The notes under the pieces were generated by a model, which searched no databases, was not told the origin of the DNA, and saw nothing but the letters and a program-made list of their open reading frames with translations. Below are positions 48,865-60,759 of a stretch of 64,000 bases of DNA, in pieces. Position numbers and translations under genes: made by a program. The DNA lies in assembly GCF_000344685.1 (NCBI RefSeq), contig NW_006920412.1, forward strand, positions 1,521,429 through 1,585,428, read 5' to 3'. Every line of letters begins with the position of its first letter. Position 1 is the stretch's first letter. Source of the stretch: Gloeophyllum trabeum ATCC 11539 (Eukaryota; Basidiomycota; Agaricomycetes; Gloeophyllales; Gloeophyllaceae).

Positions 48865-48946
48865 GCCCCATGGCTGAGTTGGTTACAGCGTCCGACTGTT
48901 AACGTAATGGTATCGGAAGGTCGTGAGTTCGAGCCTCACTGGGGCA
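48865..48946 (+). tRNA. tRNA-Asn(GTT) with a short intron
   Basis: The acceptor stem is GCCCCA/TGGGGC. The anticodon stem TCCGA/TCGGA encloses CTGTTAA plus about 10 bases (CGTAATGGTA). The T loop is TTCGAGC with stem GTGAG/CTCAC. A T5 tract follows at about 48952. Confidence 0.92.
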
Positions 48947-50050
48947 GTATCATTTTTCATCCTTGACATCAACACTTACACTCGAGTGTAAGGAGCCTGC
49001 CTTACGAACCTCGAAGAAAGTAACCTGCCACAGGCCCGCTCCTTTGATAATCATTTCAGTTTTTTCAGGCGTCATGATAAACCCTCCTCAGTACCATCTG
49101 CGCAAATAACAACCTCAATTGACTGGGTACAAAATAATAGAGAGAGATGCCGGTGACAGTCGGTCAAAGCGTCACACACGGGTGACAGTAATGAATCCCC
49201 CGTCAATCTGAGAACGTCCAGGCGACTGGGAGGTTCGCCCGCCGAACGCGTTCGCGAACGTGTTCGGCGAATGTCTGGGCACGTGAGGGGATGCCACGCC
49301 ACCTGAGCCTAGGGAACTGCCACACCGCAACTGTTATTGAGCGAGAAAGGCAATGGCGGCAATGCTTTCAATCCATAAAATACAGTTTGTTCTGCACATA
49401 CTATTGTACCGTAACCAGGGATATTGATGACATGAGTAGAGTAATTTCCATGAATTTCAAGCTGTCATGCCCAATGACTAATTATATGTATACAGGGCAT
49501 CTGTGGAGGCATCACATTTTCAATGCAATGCCAGTACTATTGACGGTCGAAACCGTTAGGGGGAGGGCACGGAAGGGGCTTCAGTGGGTTCGTGTGACCC
49601 CAATTGGACAGACAGCTTCGATTACTCACCACATTTTTTTACAATTACCCAGGAATTTCAATCTCACAGACTGATTACAATAGATTATAAACTTACAAGT
49701 TAAAACCCTCAGGCTATGCAGATTTTATCATAAGCTGGAGGGGTACGCGTCTGTGGCCGGTGGACAGAGCCACAGAATCGACACGCGTCCACGTGCACCG
49801 TGGTGTGGTTCTCACGTTCGCATTTGCAGTTCGCGAACGCGTTGTGACCTCCCAGTGGGGTCGACTTTCTGGTCAATCTCGTCACACATTTGTCACGCCC
49901 AGGACCCTTGCAGTACTTCCATTAAACATACGATACGAGCAGTTGGGATTGCTTTGACACCAATTGGGTGGGTGAATCATGTTTATCTATACATATCACA
50001 GTGTCCCCCAACAAGCTGATATTTTCCAGAAGGCTGTAGGCCCAGAGACC
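48947..50050. repeat. Repeat-like gene-free region with degenerate inverted arms
   Basis: No gene is recognised. A left arm (about 49180-49290) and the reverse complement of a right arm (about 49770-49900) share ACTGGGAGGT and CGCGTTCGCGAAC in the same order, suggesting a decayed inverted-repeat element. The left arm contains the palindrome CGAACGCGTTCG. Confidence 0.35.
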
Positions 50051-50053
50051 TAA

Positions 50054-50507
50054 GGGCCTGTTCGGTTGCGCGGGTAGGGTAGGGTAGGGTAGGGTTAAAG
50101 TACACGGATTAGGAAATTTGTGGCGTTTCGGATACAACCGAGGAAATTTCCCGTTCGCAGGTCTCGCAGAACGTGTTTGGTGGACTCAAGTCTAGCTCCA
50201 GGTCTGTCACGCACCTGTATGGGCGTCCGTGCCCGATGCCGGTAAGCCGAGCTTGACCGGTCAGTTTTAGAGTATTCGGCCAATCAGCAGAGCTGGCCGT
50301 TGCCGAAGAACCATTGCGCTGCTCAAATGAGGAATAAACGCACGTGGGTTTGAGCTCCAGAATTGAAGAAAGCAGGATCCATACATAAATAGCGCATGTC
50401 ACATTCTGTGACTCAGGGTGAGAATAGACGCCAGTGGGACCGCTGGGAAACTGAGGGCCCAGCTAACCCTACCCTACCCTACCCTACCCGCGCAACCGAA
50501 CAGGCCC
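50054..50507. mobile_element. Tourist-like (PIF/Harbinger) MITE with (GGGTA)n in its termini
   Basis: Perfect inverted termini of about 45 bp begin GGGCCTGTTCGGTTGCGC and continue into a (GGGTA)n run. The 3-bp flanks TAA at 50051-50053 and 50508-50510 form the TWA target duplication expected of PIF/Harbinger. The 454-bp element has no transposase. Confidence 0.85.
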
Positions 50508-50879
50508 TAATGCATCAGGCCTGTTTCTCATGGTTACACATGGGCTGTTTGGACAGTATACATCCTCCCATTCAACAACGGTAGAAGATATGACAATTCT
50601 GACTTCACAGGTGTTCTCTATGGGTTACAATTCACCTATGTAATACCAACCCACTAAGCCACCCATTACATATTAGTTGAGATTTCGGAGTTCAGTAAAA
50701 AATCTGACTTTGAGAGAACCCCCAAAATGATAGTACATTTGGACCTGGTTGGTCCCGATCTGTATCACTCCGAGTCACCTCAACTATATGATGCAGATTC
50801 TGGTAAAGAGACTATTGAATGTCCCAAACTATACAGTAGTAACCTGTGCATAGGGTGAATCCTCCAACTGCTTCATCCC

Positions 50880-51419
50880 NNNNNNNNNNNNNNNNNNNNN
50901 NNNNNNNNNNNNNNNNNNNNNNNNNNNNNNNNNNNNNNNNNNNNNNNNNNNNNNNNNNNNNNNNNNNNNNNNNNNNNNNNNNNNNNNNNNNNNNNNNNNN
51001 NNNNNNNNNNNNNNNNNNNNNNNNNNNNNNNNNNNNNNNNNNNNNNNNNNNNNNNNNNNNNNNNNNNNNNNNNNNNNNNNNNNNNNNNNNNNNNNNNNNN
51101 NNNNNNNNNNNNNNNNNNNNNNNNNNNNNNNNNNNNNNNNNNNNNNNNNNNNNNNNNNNNNNNNNNNNNNNNNNNNNNNNNNNNNNNNNNNNNNNNNNNN
51201 NNNNNNNNNNNNNNNNNNNNNNNNNNNNNNNNNNNNNNNNNNNNNNNNNNNNNNNNNNNNNNNNNNNNNNNNNNNNNNNNNNNNNNNNNNNNNNNNNNNN
51301 NNNNNNNNNNNNNNNNNNNNNNNNNNNNNNNNNNNNNNNNNNNNNNNNNNNNNNNNNNNNNNNNNNNNNNNNNNNNNNNNNNNNNNNNNNNNNNNNNNNN
51401 NNNNNNNNNNNNNNNNNNN
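50880..51419. other. Assembly gap of 540 N
   Basis: A run of N. Its right edge falls inside the left terminus of the second MITE copy, in the GGGTA run. Confidence 0.99.
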
Positions 51420-51847
51420 TAGGGTAGGGTAGGGTTAAAGTACACGGATTAGGAAATTTGTGGCGTTTCGGATACAACCGAGGAAATTTCCCGTTCGCAG
51501 GTCTCGCAGAACGTGTTTGGTGGACTCAAGTCTAGCTCCAGGTCTGTCACGCACCTGTATGGGCGTCCGTGCCCGATGCCGGTAAGCCGAGCTTGACCGG
51601 TCAGTTTTAGAGTATTCGGCCAATCAGCAGAGCTGGCCGTTGCCGAAGAACCATTGCGCTGCTCAAATGAGGAATAAACGCACGTGGGTTTGAGCTCCAG
51701 AATTGAAGAAAGCAGGATCCATACATAAATAGCGCATGTCACATTCTGTGACTCAGGGTGAGAATAGACGCCAGTGGGACCGCTGGGAAACTGAGGGCCC
51801 AGCTAACCCTACCCTACCCTACCCTACCCGCGCAACCGAACAGGCCC
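51420..51847. mobile_element. Second copy of the Tourist-like MITE, left end in the gap
   Basis: It is identical to the first copy from the GGGTA run to the right terminus, with the same TAA flank at 51848-51850. It probably represents the same genomic copy assembled twice. Confidence 0.85.
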
Positions 51848-51850
51848 TAA

Positions 51851-52995
51851 TGCATCAGGCCTGTTTCTCATGGTTACACATGGGCTGTTTGGACAGTATA
51901 CATCCTCCCATTCAACAACGGTAGAAGATATGACAATTCTGACTTCACAGGTGTTCTCTATGGGTTACAATTCACCTATGTAATACCAACCCACTAAGCC
52001 ACCCATTACATATTAGTTGAGATTTCGGAGTTCAGTAAAAAATCTGACTTTGAGAGAACCCCCAAAATGATAGTACATTTGGACCTGGTTGGTCCCGATC
52101 TGTATCACTCCGAGTCACCTCAACTATATGATGCAGATTCTGGTAAAGAGACTATTGAATGTCCCAAACTATACAGTAGTAACCTGTGCATAGGGTGAAT
52201 CCTCCAACTGCTTCATCCCCTCATATAGATTGGAATTGTCTGGGAGCAGATTGCCAAGGACGCCGTGTGCGGTACCTAGTGAGTAACAATGGGGAGGCGC
52301 AACACCCTGTTCTGTCGTGAGTCGACTTGCAGAAAGTGGCTGAAAGGTGGTTGAATGCTCTTTTGCTATTCTGCTGATGTATTCAGGTGTTTTCTGGTAC
52401 AAAAAGCTCCCGTATTGGTTTTGATACCCTGAATAGCCATGATAATCCATTTTAACAGAAAGCGGGACGCTGTAGCATACACGATGGGTCTCTCGAGTCA
52501 GCGCGGAGCGTGTCACACGCGTCGAAATGCATTCAGTGCTGCATCTCCCAGAACGCCTACCGCATCGAAGAGCCCCTTTTATACCTGACTCAATGAATCA
52601 AAGTCCCTCCGTATTCACAATAAAATGCAATACATGTTTCAGAAGTTGAGAAATGCTGATATGCATGAAAACAGACCAGGAAAAGGGCCTTCTAAGCTGA
52701 ATTTTTCAAATGTCAGTCCTGCGTGCACCTGTAGGCCTAAATGTTGTCGGTCTAGATGTTCTACAAGTCCTAATACACAATGTTCCCGGCCCTGTGCAGG
52801 ATCTGTGTTTGCGACCACATCTTCAGTGAGAACAAACAGAACCACATGACTCATCTTGTTATTGCTCATTGTAAATGTGCTTCCCCATTGACAGTAACAA
52901 TGTCCGAATGAAGACAAAATCCCCTACAACTCTTATTGGGACATCTCGTATAGTGAATCCAAAAGGTGTGTCTCCACACAAAAGCAAAATATACT
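51851..52995. other. Gene-poor region
   Basis: A minus-strand frame of 115 codons at 52169-52516 has a protein-like composition (YHGYSGYQNQYGSFLYQ) but no recognisable domain. It starts just right of the duplicated block. I do not call it a gene. The rest is AT-rich. Confidence 0.4.
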
Positions 52996-53076
52996 GCCCC
53001 AGTGAGGCTCGAACTCACGACCTTCCGATTCCGTCGCAATAACAGTCGGACGCTGTAACCAACTCAGCCATGGGGC
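52996..53076 (-). tRNA. tRNA-Asn(GTT) with a short intron
   Basis: The mature part is identical to that of the tRNA-Asn at 48865, but the intron differs (TTGCGACGGAA-like instead of CGTAATGGTA-like). It lies on the opposite strand. Confidence 0.92.
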
Positions 53077-53178
53077 ATGCCCCATACCTACTTTGTAACC
53101 ACTATAACGGCTCGCCATTAGTATAGTATGAACTGTCGTTCGCCGTCCAATCGTCGTCCCGGAGCCTCTAATCTCCCC

Positions 53179-54142
53179 ATGGCGAAGGGACAGAAGCGTA
53201 TACCCGAGCCTGCTAGAACGGCAGCACTACCGCCCGCGTTTCCCTCGTTGAAACCGAAAAGGGATCTTGAATGTAGGGTCCTTGTAGAGGATCAAATTCT
53301 TCTCATTGATGTTCGTGTCCTCAGCCGTCGACGGCCTGAAGTTGTCAATACCGCTGTAGTCGACGTTCTAACGAGCTTACAATACAGAACTTATTAACGG
53401 CCGAGGAATGTAAACGCTACATCTCGTTCGTCGAATCTTTGCCACTGGAGCTCACGCCCCCGAAGAAGAAAGGAGAGGCAGACAGAGTGAACCGTGGGTC
53501 GCGCCAGTGCACCGCCGACTAACGATAATATTGATGCGTCTTCATGCATGTGGCCAGACCGTCTATCTGTCACCTCGCAGACCTTTGCGCACGACTTGTT
53601 TAACATCCTTGGCCCGCACTTACCTCAGTTCCCCTATCCAAGTTTCCACCCTCTCGCTAGACAAGGTGGCACTCATGTGGTACATTCGCTAAACTCCAAC
53701 ATTCGACTGTACAAGTATACAGTCAATCAGCACTTCGGCCCTCACTATGATGATTCAGTCCGAGATCCCCATACGGGGGCGAGGTCGGAATGGACGCTAT
53801 TGATCTACCTTTCCGGAGTAGAAGATGGTGTCGAAGGTGGCAAGGTAGGTCGTCGAATATAGCATATGTCGTCTAAGGACGTTCTGTTAACTGACACTCT
53901 ATCATCCCATCAGACGCTGTTTTACAGGGAACATAAGGGGAGACCCACTGAAACCATTGTTCCTCCTCTTACACGAGGCACCGCACTGCTTCATCGGCGC
54001 GTATTTTTGCTCACCCAGTATACACGAGCGCATGCTAAGATATCGACATAGGCATGGTCAACAATGTATGCTACACGAGGGCTCTCCGGTGGGGAAGGGC
54101 ACTAAATACGTCTTACGATCGGACCTCATGTTCTTGGACTGA
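53179..54142 (+). CDS. 2-oxoglutarate/Fe(II) oxygenase, prolyl 4-hydroxylase-like
   Basis: Exons 53179-53310, 53388-53493, 53558-53844, 53914-53996 and 54052-54142 give 232 residues. The iron ligands are HYD (His142, Asp144) and CMLHEG (His211); YVLRSDLMF supplies the 2OG-binding Arg225. The substrate is unknown; the family hydroxylates proline or other residues, and no signal peptide suggests an intracellular role. The junction LLHR|HGQQC requires an intron starting with GC (CATCG|GCGCGT) and ending in AG, which is unusual. An upstream in-frame ATG at 53128 would add 17 residues. Confidence 0.85.
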
Positions 54143-54233
54143 AATATGAAGAGTTATCCGCGTGTGCATAGAACCTCTGAGGCAAGAGCTACAAATGGGT
54201 CCAATACCCGTTCAGCACTGCAGTGGGCAGTTA

Positions 54234-55803
54234 TCACCGTCTACCTTTGTACTTTCTCTTCTGGTTCGGTAGATCCGCTTGTATGACGTCGTCATCTCTG
54301 TCCCTGTCATCCCTTCCTGCACTTTCGTCGCGTCGACGTTTCCGTGCGTGGCCCTTTCCCTGATTTTGTTCCTTTAGTTCATGTATAGCCAGACGGGCCG
54401 CTTCATCGACTCGTTCTCGTAACAACGCGACTTCTTCTTTGTCAGTAGGCCACAGCTCCATCTTCTTACCAATCACGCTCTCGATGCGCTGGATGAGCTC
54501 GACATCGTACTGTGTGACAAGAGTGATCGACTTCCCAGAACGGCCAGCGCGAGCCGTCCTTCCTACTCGATGAATGTAGTCTTTGGAATGTGTCGGGATG
54601 TCAAAGTTTATGACGATGTCAACGGATGGAATGTCCAAACCACTGCACATGCGTTGTCAAATATGGATATACGCGATAGTTGTATGCGGACTTACCGACT
54701 GGCGACATCAGTCGCAACAAGTATATTCCGACCGCCACTTTTGAATTTCCCCAGTGCACCAAGGCGGGCACTCTGGCTAAGTTGACCATGTAAGGGGACG
54801 GCGGGGAATCCCAGAGTTCGTAACATCATCGAAAGTCTGTTATGAGATTCGACTGATCAGCTTCCGGTTAGTTTCAATGCAGGTGAACACACCTCATCGT
54901 ATTTTGCACCGTGCCCGTGAAGATCATGATGGAATTTTGTACAAGAGTATTAACCAGGTAGATCAGATGCACATCCTTTTGAGTTAAGGGGATGAAGAGG
55001 TAGTATTGTAAGAGTGTCGAAACAGTCGAATATCTGATCCATGATTCGGCTATCAGATCATACATCACGAAAAGGATAGAACTGACTTTGCTGAGACCTC
55101 GACGCGAACAGGATTAGACAAGCTAGCTCTCTGCAGCTTAGCCACTTTCGTGGTCATGGTTGCAGAATATAGATATGTGGTGCGCTCCTTTGGTATGAGC
55201 TTCAGAATCTTGTCGATTGCGGGACCGAAGTCCATGTCTAGCAGACGATCGGCTTCGTCCAGAACCTGAAAAATACGATTTAACGACTTGCGTCTTCCTT
55301 AATCCTTAGGAACACACCAAATATCGTAGGCCCCTCAAACTGAACCCCTTGGTATTCTCTAGATGATCCACTAGTCTTCCCGGGGTTGCTACGATGATAT
55401 GGGGCTTCTTGGCTAGTGCGACAGCTTGCGACACCATCTCAGTGCCTCCAATGATCACCGCACAGCGGACGCCCATGGCCGAGCCCAACGCTTCAAATTG
55501 CTGCGATATTTGGTAGGCCAACTCACGAGTCGGGGCGAGGACGCACGCGAATAGTCCTTTAGGCTCCTCCCATAATTTCTGCAGTATCGGCAGAGCAAAG
55601 GCAGCAGTTTTTCCAGAACCCGTGGAGGCGACGCCTATTATATCTCGCCCCTCCAATGCATGAGGAAGCGCTTCGGCCTGGATGTCCGTCGGTGTCTTGA
55701 ATTTGAGTTGCTCGAGAGCATCCAGGAGGGGATCTATCAGCCCAAGAGACTTGAAGGAGACAATAGGGGCGGAAGACGTGCTTGCTTCCTCTGGAGAAGG
55801 CAT
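54234..55803 (-). CDS. RRP3: DEAD-box ATP-dependent rRNA helicase Rrp3 (DDX47)
   Basis: Five exons: 55318-55803, 55087-55265, 54893-55033, 54696-54836, 54234-54642; 451 residues. It has the Q motif [13 protein letters not shown], motif I ASTGSGKT, Ia [46 protein letters not shown] and [13 protein letters not shown]. The C-terminus is basic ([16 protein letters not shown]), suiting nucleolar localisation. Rrp3 acts in 35S pre-rRNA processing to 18S r[33 protein letters not shown] residues (split over exon 2) mark the Rrp3 subgroup. Confidence 0.96.
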
Positions 55804-56026
55804 TGCGAGGGACAAAGACAAGGAATATAGAGGATGTATGATAGCCGCTCTGTAAGTCTTGAGCTTGAGGTGCAGACGCGAAAACTCGGTCTCATCTGAA
55901 TCTCCCGGCACGTGATTCAGACTAGATCTGATTACCAGATTTTCTGAGTTTGCTCTGAGTACGATGCCATCACATACAACCGGTATATTACGACGGACAC
56001 AGACCTACATGTATGTGAACACTATG

Positions 56027-59000
56027 TTATGACTCCGAATGGAATCCCATATCAAGAACGAAAGTACTTCGGCCACCCCTAGGCAGCACTAGTACTTTCT
56101 CCGCTCCGTGCATCTGATAGGTCTCTGCGCTCGGAAGAGCGAGCGACCCCATGGCATACTCCCCTGCCAACGGCAGCGGTGTTACAGCAACTTTGGGCAG
56201 TGGGAGCTCGCCATGATGCAGTGCGATAAGAGTAATAGGAATGGTGTAAGTCTCGCCATTCTGAAATTCCGTCAACCATAATCGCGTAAGATGGTGTTTG
56301 AACATACCTTGGCTATGAAATCACCTCGTTTCCGGCCACTGACCAGCCACTCTTTGATCAACTCTTCCACGTCAAATCGCATTTTGTACGTCTTATCTTT
56401 ATCCTCTGACCTGCCTCCCCAGTGGAACGAAGTCGTGACCGTCAACTCAGCTGGGATAGGTTGACCAGCGTATAGCGGGAGCCGCTTATTCGTATCCGCC
56501 TCGAATGGATCTGAGAGGATACGGATTCTCGCAGCAGCGATGATCTTCACATCCGTGCATGAGTACTCGGACTAGCTGGCGACCTCTCCACTTACATTCA
56601 TCCTTGGGACGTCCACGGGAATGCGTATCTCCCGCCACCCTTCGTTTGACAATTCCTTACACTGTTCATTGAGAGCCTGCACACTCATAGTCAGTATGGT
56701 ACTATACAACTGGCCCAACCTCACTTTTTGAACCTCAAGATGTTCCAAGAACATCTCTTGCGGGAACTTGATTCCTTTTGGTAACCGCATAACGCCCGTG
56801 ACAATGTAGTGCTCTATCCAAGATGCATCGCCTTCTAGGCTTGATAACAGAGAGTCAACGATTACCGGAGCATCACTTGTCCGGATCGCTGCACTACTGG
56901 ACAAGCGGTCTACCGCTCGTGTTACCAACGCTTCGATCTCTGAGGAGAAGGCAGGTAAGTTCGGATTGGTTTAGTCATGTAGACGAGCCTACCATCCCGT
57001 AGCATATTATATTTGATTGATAGCCGGAGGGAGTCCCGCACTTCGTAGCTCATTAAAGAGGACGATCAGTATCAATAAATCCCGACCCACCTGGGCCATG
57101 CTTGGAGATTAAGCGGAACAGGAAGTTTCCAGGCTGGGCTGGTGTCACAGTCTTTCGCTCTGCTCAGTGGAAGTCCGGTCATCCAGGGCATAGATAGCCT
57201 ACTATAATCTTATTTTGACCGGGATCACGACCTTCGACCTGCACGCCGTCAGGGTTACTGCCGACGACAGACAATTCTGCCTCTTTGATGCGCACAAATT
57301 GATGTGATGTTGTGGATACTGTGAACTGTGAAAATAGTCTGCTAACTCTGGTCACTACTGCAGGCCGTATTTTTGCACACTCCGCACGCACCTTGATCCG
57401 CGGAAAAAGTCTTGGACATTCACCGCTACAGGTAAGGAAGTCGCCACCACTCTGGCAGCGTGCAATACGCGAGTGACGTCAGGCTCAGATGAGGTGACAT
57501 ATTCAACCAGCATGTTGATCGTCTGCATTGCAATGGCATTAGTATCGCAATACGGAGGTGTGAGCCAAGTGCTTCACCAAAGCTTGGAATGGCTGTGCAT
57601 CAGTGTAGGGCACGAGAAATGCGACGACACTGTCGCGTTCTACGCCTTTGATTGTGACGCGGTCCTCTTGAAATTCGACCGCCCTCTCCTCATTTCCAAG
57701 GAAAGTGGCGGATTTATGATTGAACTGCACGCCCGTTGGGCTCGACAACGTCAGCTGGGCGCTGGACAACGAATTGCGTCCCGATGACATGGAAACCAGG
57801 ACTTGAGCTGAGCATCCAAGTTCGACTTAAAGACAGTCAGACGTCGCCTGAGAAATTTGAGAATAACTCACTAGAATCAGGTTGACGCGCTGAAACACTC
57901 AGAGCTCTAGGGTCCCTCGGGACGTGCACTAAAACAGGACTATCCTCCCGAACCCGTGGGTTCTGGCCCGCTGCATGATTCCTGCGGTGGAGCGATTGGA
58001 AAACTAGTTTGCGGACACGGATCTCTGTGCTGTCCAGGACATGAGTGCCATTAGTAGGCATCTAAGGAAGTCCTCGAGTCAGACGGCCGCTCTTCACATG
58101 AGGCAATACGACTTACGGCACAGAACAACTTTAGGGACGCGGTTCCTGGCTGCAATACATCCACCTTCGCCGTGTACCTAAGTTTCTCTGTATCTGGCCC
58201 AGCAAGCATCACGTTGACTTCGTCGACGAGAATATCCTAAACAACCATTTAGAATGTTGCGAAGGCGTAAGGCATGTCTCTTTGACTTACGCAAGGCAGA
58301 TGATTGGTAACTGAGACATTCAAATATGAACCATCCTGAGTCTCAGCGATCTCAGCCTCCCGTGCATTGACCTGTACTGACAGTATGTCATAATCCGTGT
58401 GAAACAGGTCTATATAGATTTTTTTAACCTTCGAACGTAGTGCTTAGAGGGATTGCCTCACCAGTGACGAGTTCCCCAGTCGCATCATGCAAAGCTTGAA
58501 GGAGATTCTGGAGGTATTCCTTCTTGTTGTCCATCTGTATCAGCAAGTCGTCCTCCGTGCTATGCACGTAAGTCTTCAAAAAGGCCAGCAAGACATGGAT
58601 CCACTCGGTATCCTTTGCTTTGTCAAGACGCGAATGTGCATTCATCGCTTCGAACAGAGCCAGGGCTTCGAGAGACGTCCATCCATGGGGAGCATAATGA
58701 GCAGGTAAAGAGGTGAATGTCTGCAGAGCAGCGGGAAGACGACTCCTGTGGCTACGCACCATTAAGCTTCAAGAACCAGAAGAAATTGCTACCCGACTTA
58801 CACATCCAGCGCTGCCAAACTTCCATGCAGCTTCAAAGCAAACTTGCGCCTGCGGGCTTTGGCATACCGTTCGATCGCTCTATTTGTTACTCGTATATAA
58901 AGGTCGTAGAATGCTTCTTCGTCCTTGATAGAAGCTAGGAGTTCTGATTGTGATATGGAATACTCGCTCGGGTCTACAGGACGAGACAGGTGTTCTGGCG

Positions 59001-60485
59001 GCAGAAAAGAACTGGTAGAGAACGGCGGTTTCATCGGCAAATACCGCAGTTGAACGCCTATTGTATCGAGCTGATGTGACTCGGAAAGGAGTGTGGTCAA
59101 ACGAAATATGACTCACCTGGTGACGGGCAAGTTCCAGGAGTTCGCCCTTGATAGCATCGAAAGTAGTCCCAGAATTCTCGTCAAGCTGTAACTCGGACGC
59201 CCATCTATCGCACTGGTCGACGACACTAAGAGCGGAAGAATATACCCAAGACTCTACGAATCCGGTGGGGATTGTCTCCTGGAAAAATAGGTCAGCGAAG
59301 ATATATGCCAAGGATATAATCGTACCTTCGTGTCCAGAAGCCTCTTACCGAATGCACTTAGGAAGGCGGAGGATTTTCTCCCTATTTCGACGACTCTCCC
59401 CATCTTTCCGAGCAGATTACACTGACGAGCAAGCAAATATATCCTGAAGTCGAAGACAGAGATAGTGTTCGCGAGGATGAGGTCCCGATACGGCTTCTTC
59501 GTCGTAGACAATAGAGGCATAGAGTCATCATTAGGACTAGGAGAGATTAAAGTCCCGAACCACGAGAGATTCTTCTCCCGCAGCACTTGGTAGAAAGAAG
59601 CTTCAAGCTCGTCGTATTGAAGAAGGGCATCATCATATAAGCCGACTCCCTCGAAGGAGCTAGCCAGACTTTCCTGATTCGCATGTGAGTTCCCACATAT
59701 CTTACAGTGAAGTAGAAACGCACCTTCAGAATAAAGAAGGTGCAGAAATTCCACCCAGGCATCTGTCTCTGGCTTTCCGAACGCCTGACCTCATCTTCCT
59801 TTTGCATCACAGTGGCATCAAACGCAGAAAGTAAACCGTCCTTTATTTTCGTGATGACATCCACCCAGACGGAGGGATTATCGAAATTTGGAGACCAAGC
59901 AATCTGCACGCATCTAAGATCTCGTCAAATTCAAGAATGGATGGGCCGAGTCGCTCTAATGTACCTATCTCTTTTATCAATATTGAAATCGGCCTTGATC
60001 TTGTCGAGCACCGATGCTTTCACCTGAAAAAAGCTCGGCGCCGGTGCCTTCATATCGGACCTGTCCATATACAATATCAACCATTCTTGGCTCTTGCGTT
60101 GTACTACAATCGAGTGCCAGTCTTTGATCTGCTTTCGGACTGAATTTTTGTATGCTTCGTGATCCTGGGGACGGGATTAAGAGGAAAATAGCTACTCCGA
60201 GGACTTACAACTTACCTCGCAGATGACTATATACAAGTTCAGCAGTGGCCTCTCCAGGATTGTCAGGGGTATTTGTGTCGTCTGCTCATCGCGAATACTA
60301 TCCAGGGGAACCAACTTGACGTTTAGTTGCTGTATGGTCCTAATAGAGGGCCGCGATGTTGACTTCCAGTGAATGTTTTGCAGTGGCAGCTGAGCTAGAA
60401 GAGCAGCTTGAAACTGCTTCCATAGGTCTGAGGAGAGAAACGTAGGTGACGCAGCATAAGTTACAAGAACTGCGTCGGGCGACAT
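56027..60485 (-). CDS. TRS130: TRAPP II complex subunit Trs130 (TRAPPC10)
   Basis: Nineteen exons: 60216-60485, 59965-60164, 59724-59913, 59326-59673, 59117-59278, 58802-59070, 58429-58751, 58291-58376, 58117-58236, 57872-58061, 57578-57825, 57392-57522, 57220-57338, 57091-57159, 56993-57040, 56725-56939, 56596-56676, 56308-56544, 56027-56260; 1179 residues, the usual family size. The N-terminal solenoid starts with PLQNIHWKSTSRPSIRTIQQ and has ERPLLNLYIVICEDHEAYKN and WLILYMDR. GLYDDALLQYDELEASFYQV follows. The C-terminal half is beta-rich (Ig-like) as in TRAPPC10. TRAPP II is the Golgi exchange factor for Ypt31/32. Exon borders near 57040-57340 are the least certain, with weak donors. Confidence 0.88.
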
Positions 60486-60759
60486 GGGCACAGACGGATG
60501 CAGAGTTCAGCCAAGGCTGTAGGACGAAGCTAACCTCTTGAGAGACAGATCCGCCTGAGTGAATGATCGTACGCTGTAACTTATAAGTAGTACTATGTAG
60601 TAGATGAGCGCGTCCAGTCCGATCGCTTTCGCGCGCGTGGGGCATGCGGCTAGGGTTAGGGCCAGCGTGCCTAACGGGCAGAGGATAGCAATCGCCGTAG
60701 ACAACACTGGTGATGCACAACCTACGTTATTGATACAGGACGGTAGGTAATCTATTGTG

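Larger units (their letters stand above)
50080..52219. repeat. About 800-bp direct duplication on both sides of an N gap
   Basis: 50080-50879 recurs at 51420-52219 with a constant offset of 1340 and no difference that I could see. The copies include nearly the whole MITE plus 370 bp of flank. Confidence 0.92.

Noticed and set aside
50109..50402. A 97-codon minus-strand frame inside the MITE
   Set aside because: The element is non-coding, the frame lacks transposase motifs, and it recurs only because the block is duplicated.
50812..51477. Frames on both strands that run through the second N gap
   Set aside because: They consist mostly of N codons; no protein can be supported.
52169..52516. 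A 115-codon minus-strand frame right of the second gap
   Set aside because: Protein-like composition but no homology I can recognise, and it begins at the border of the duplicated block.
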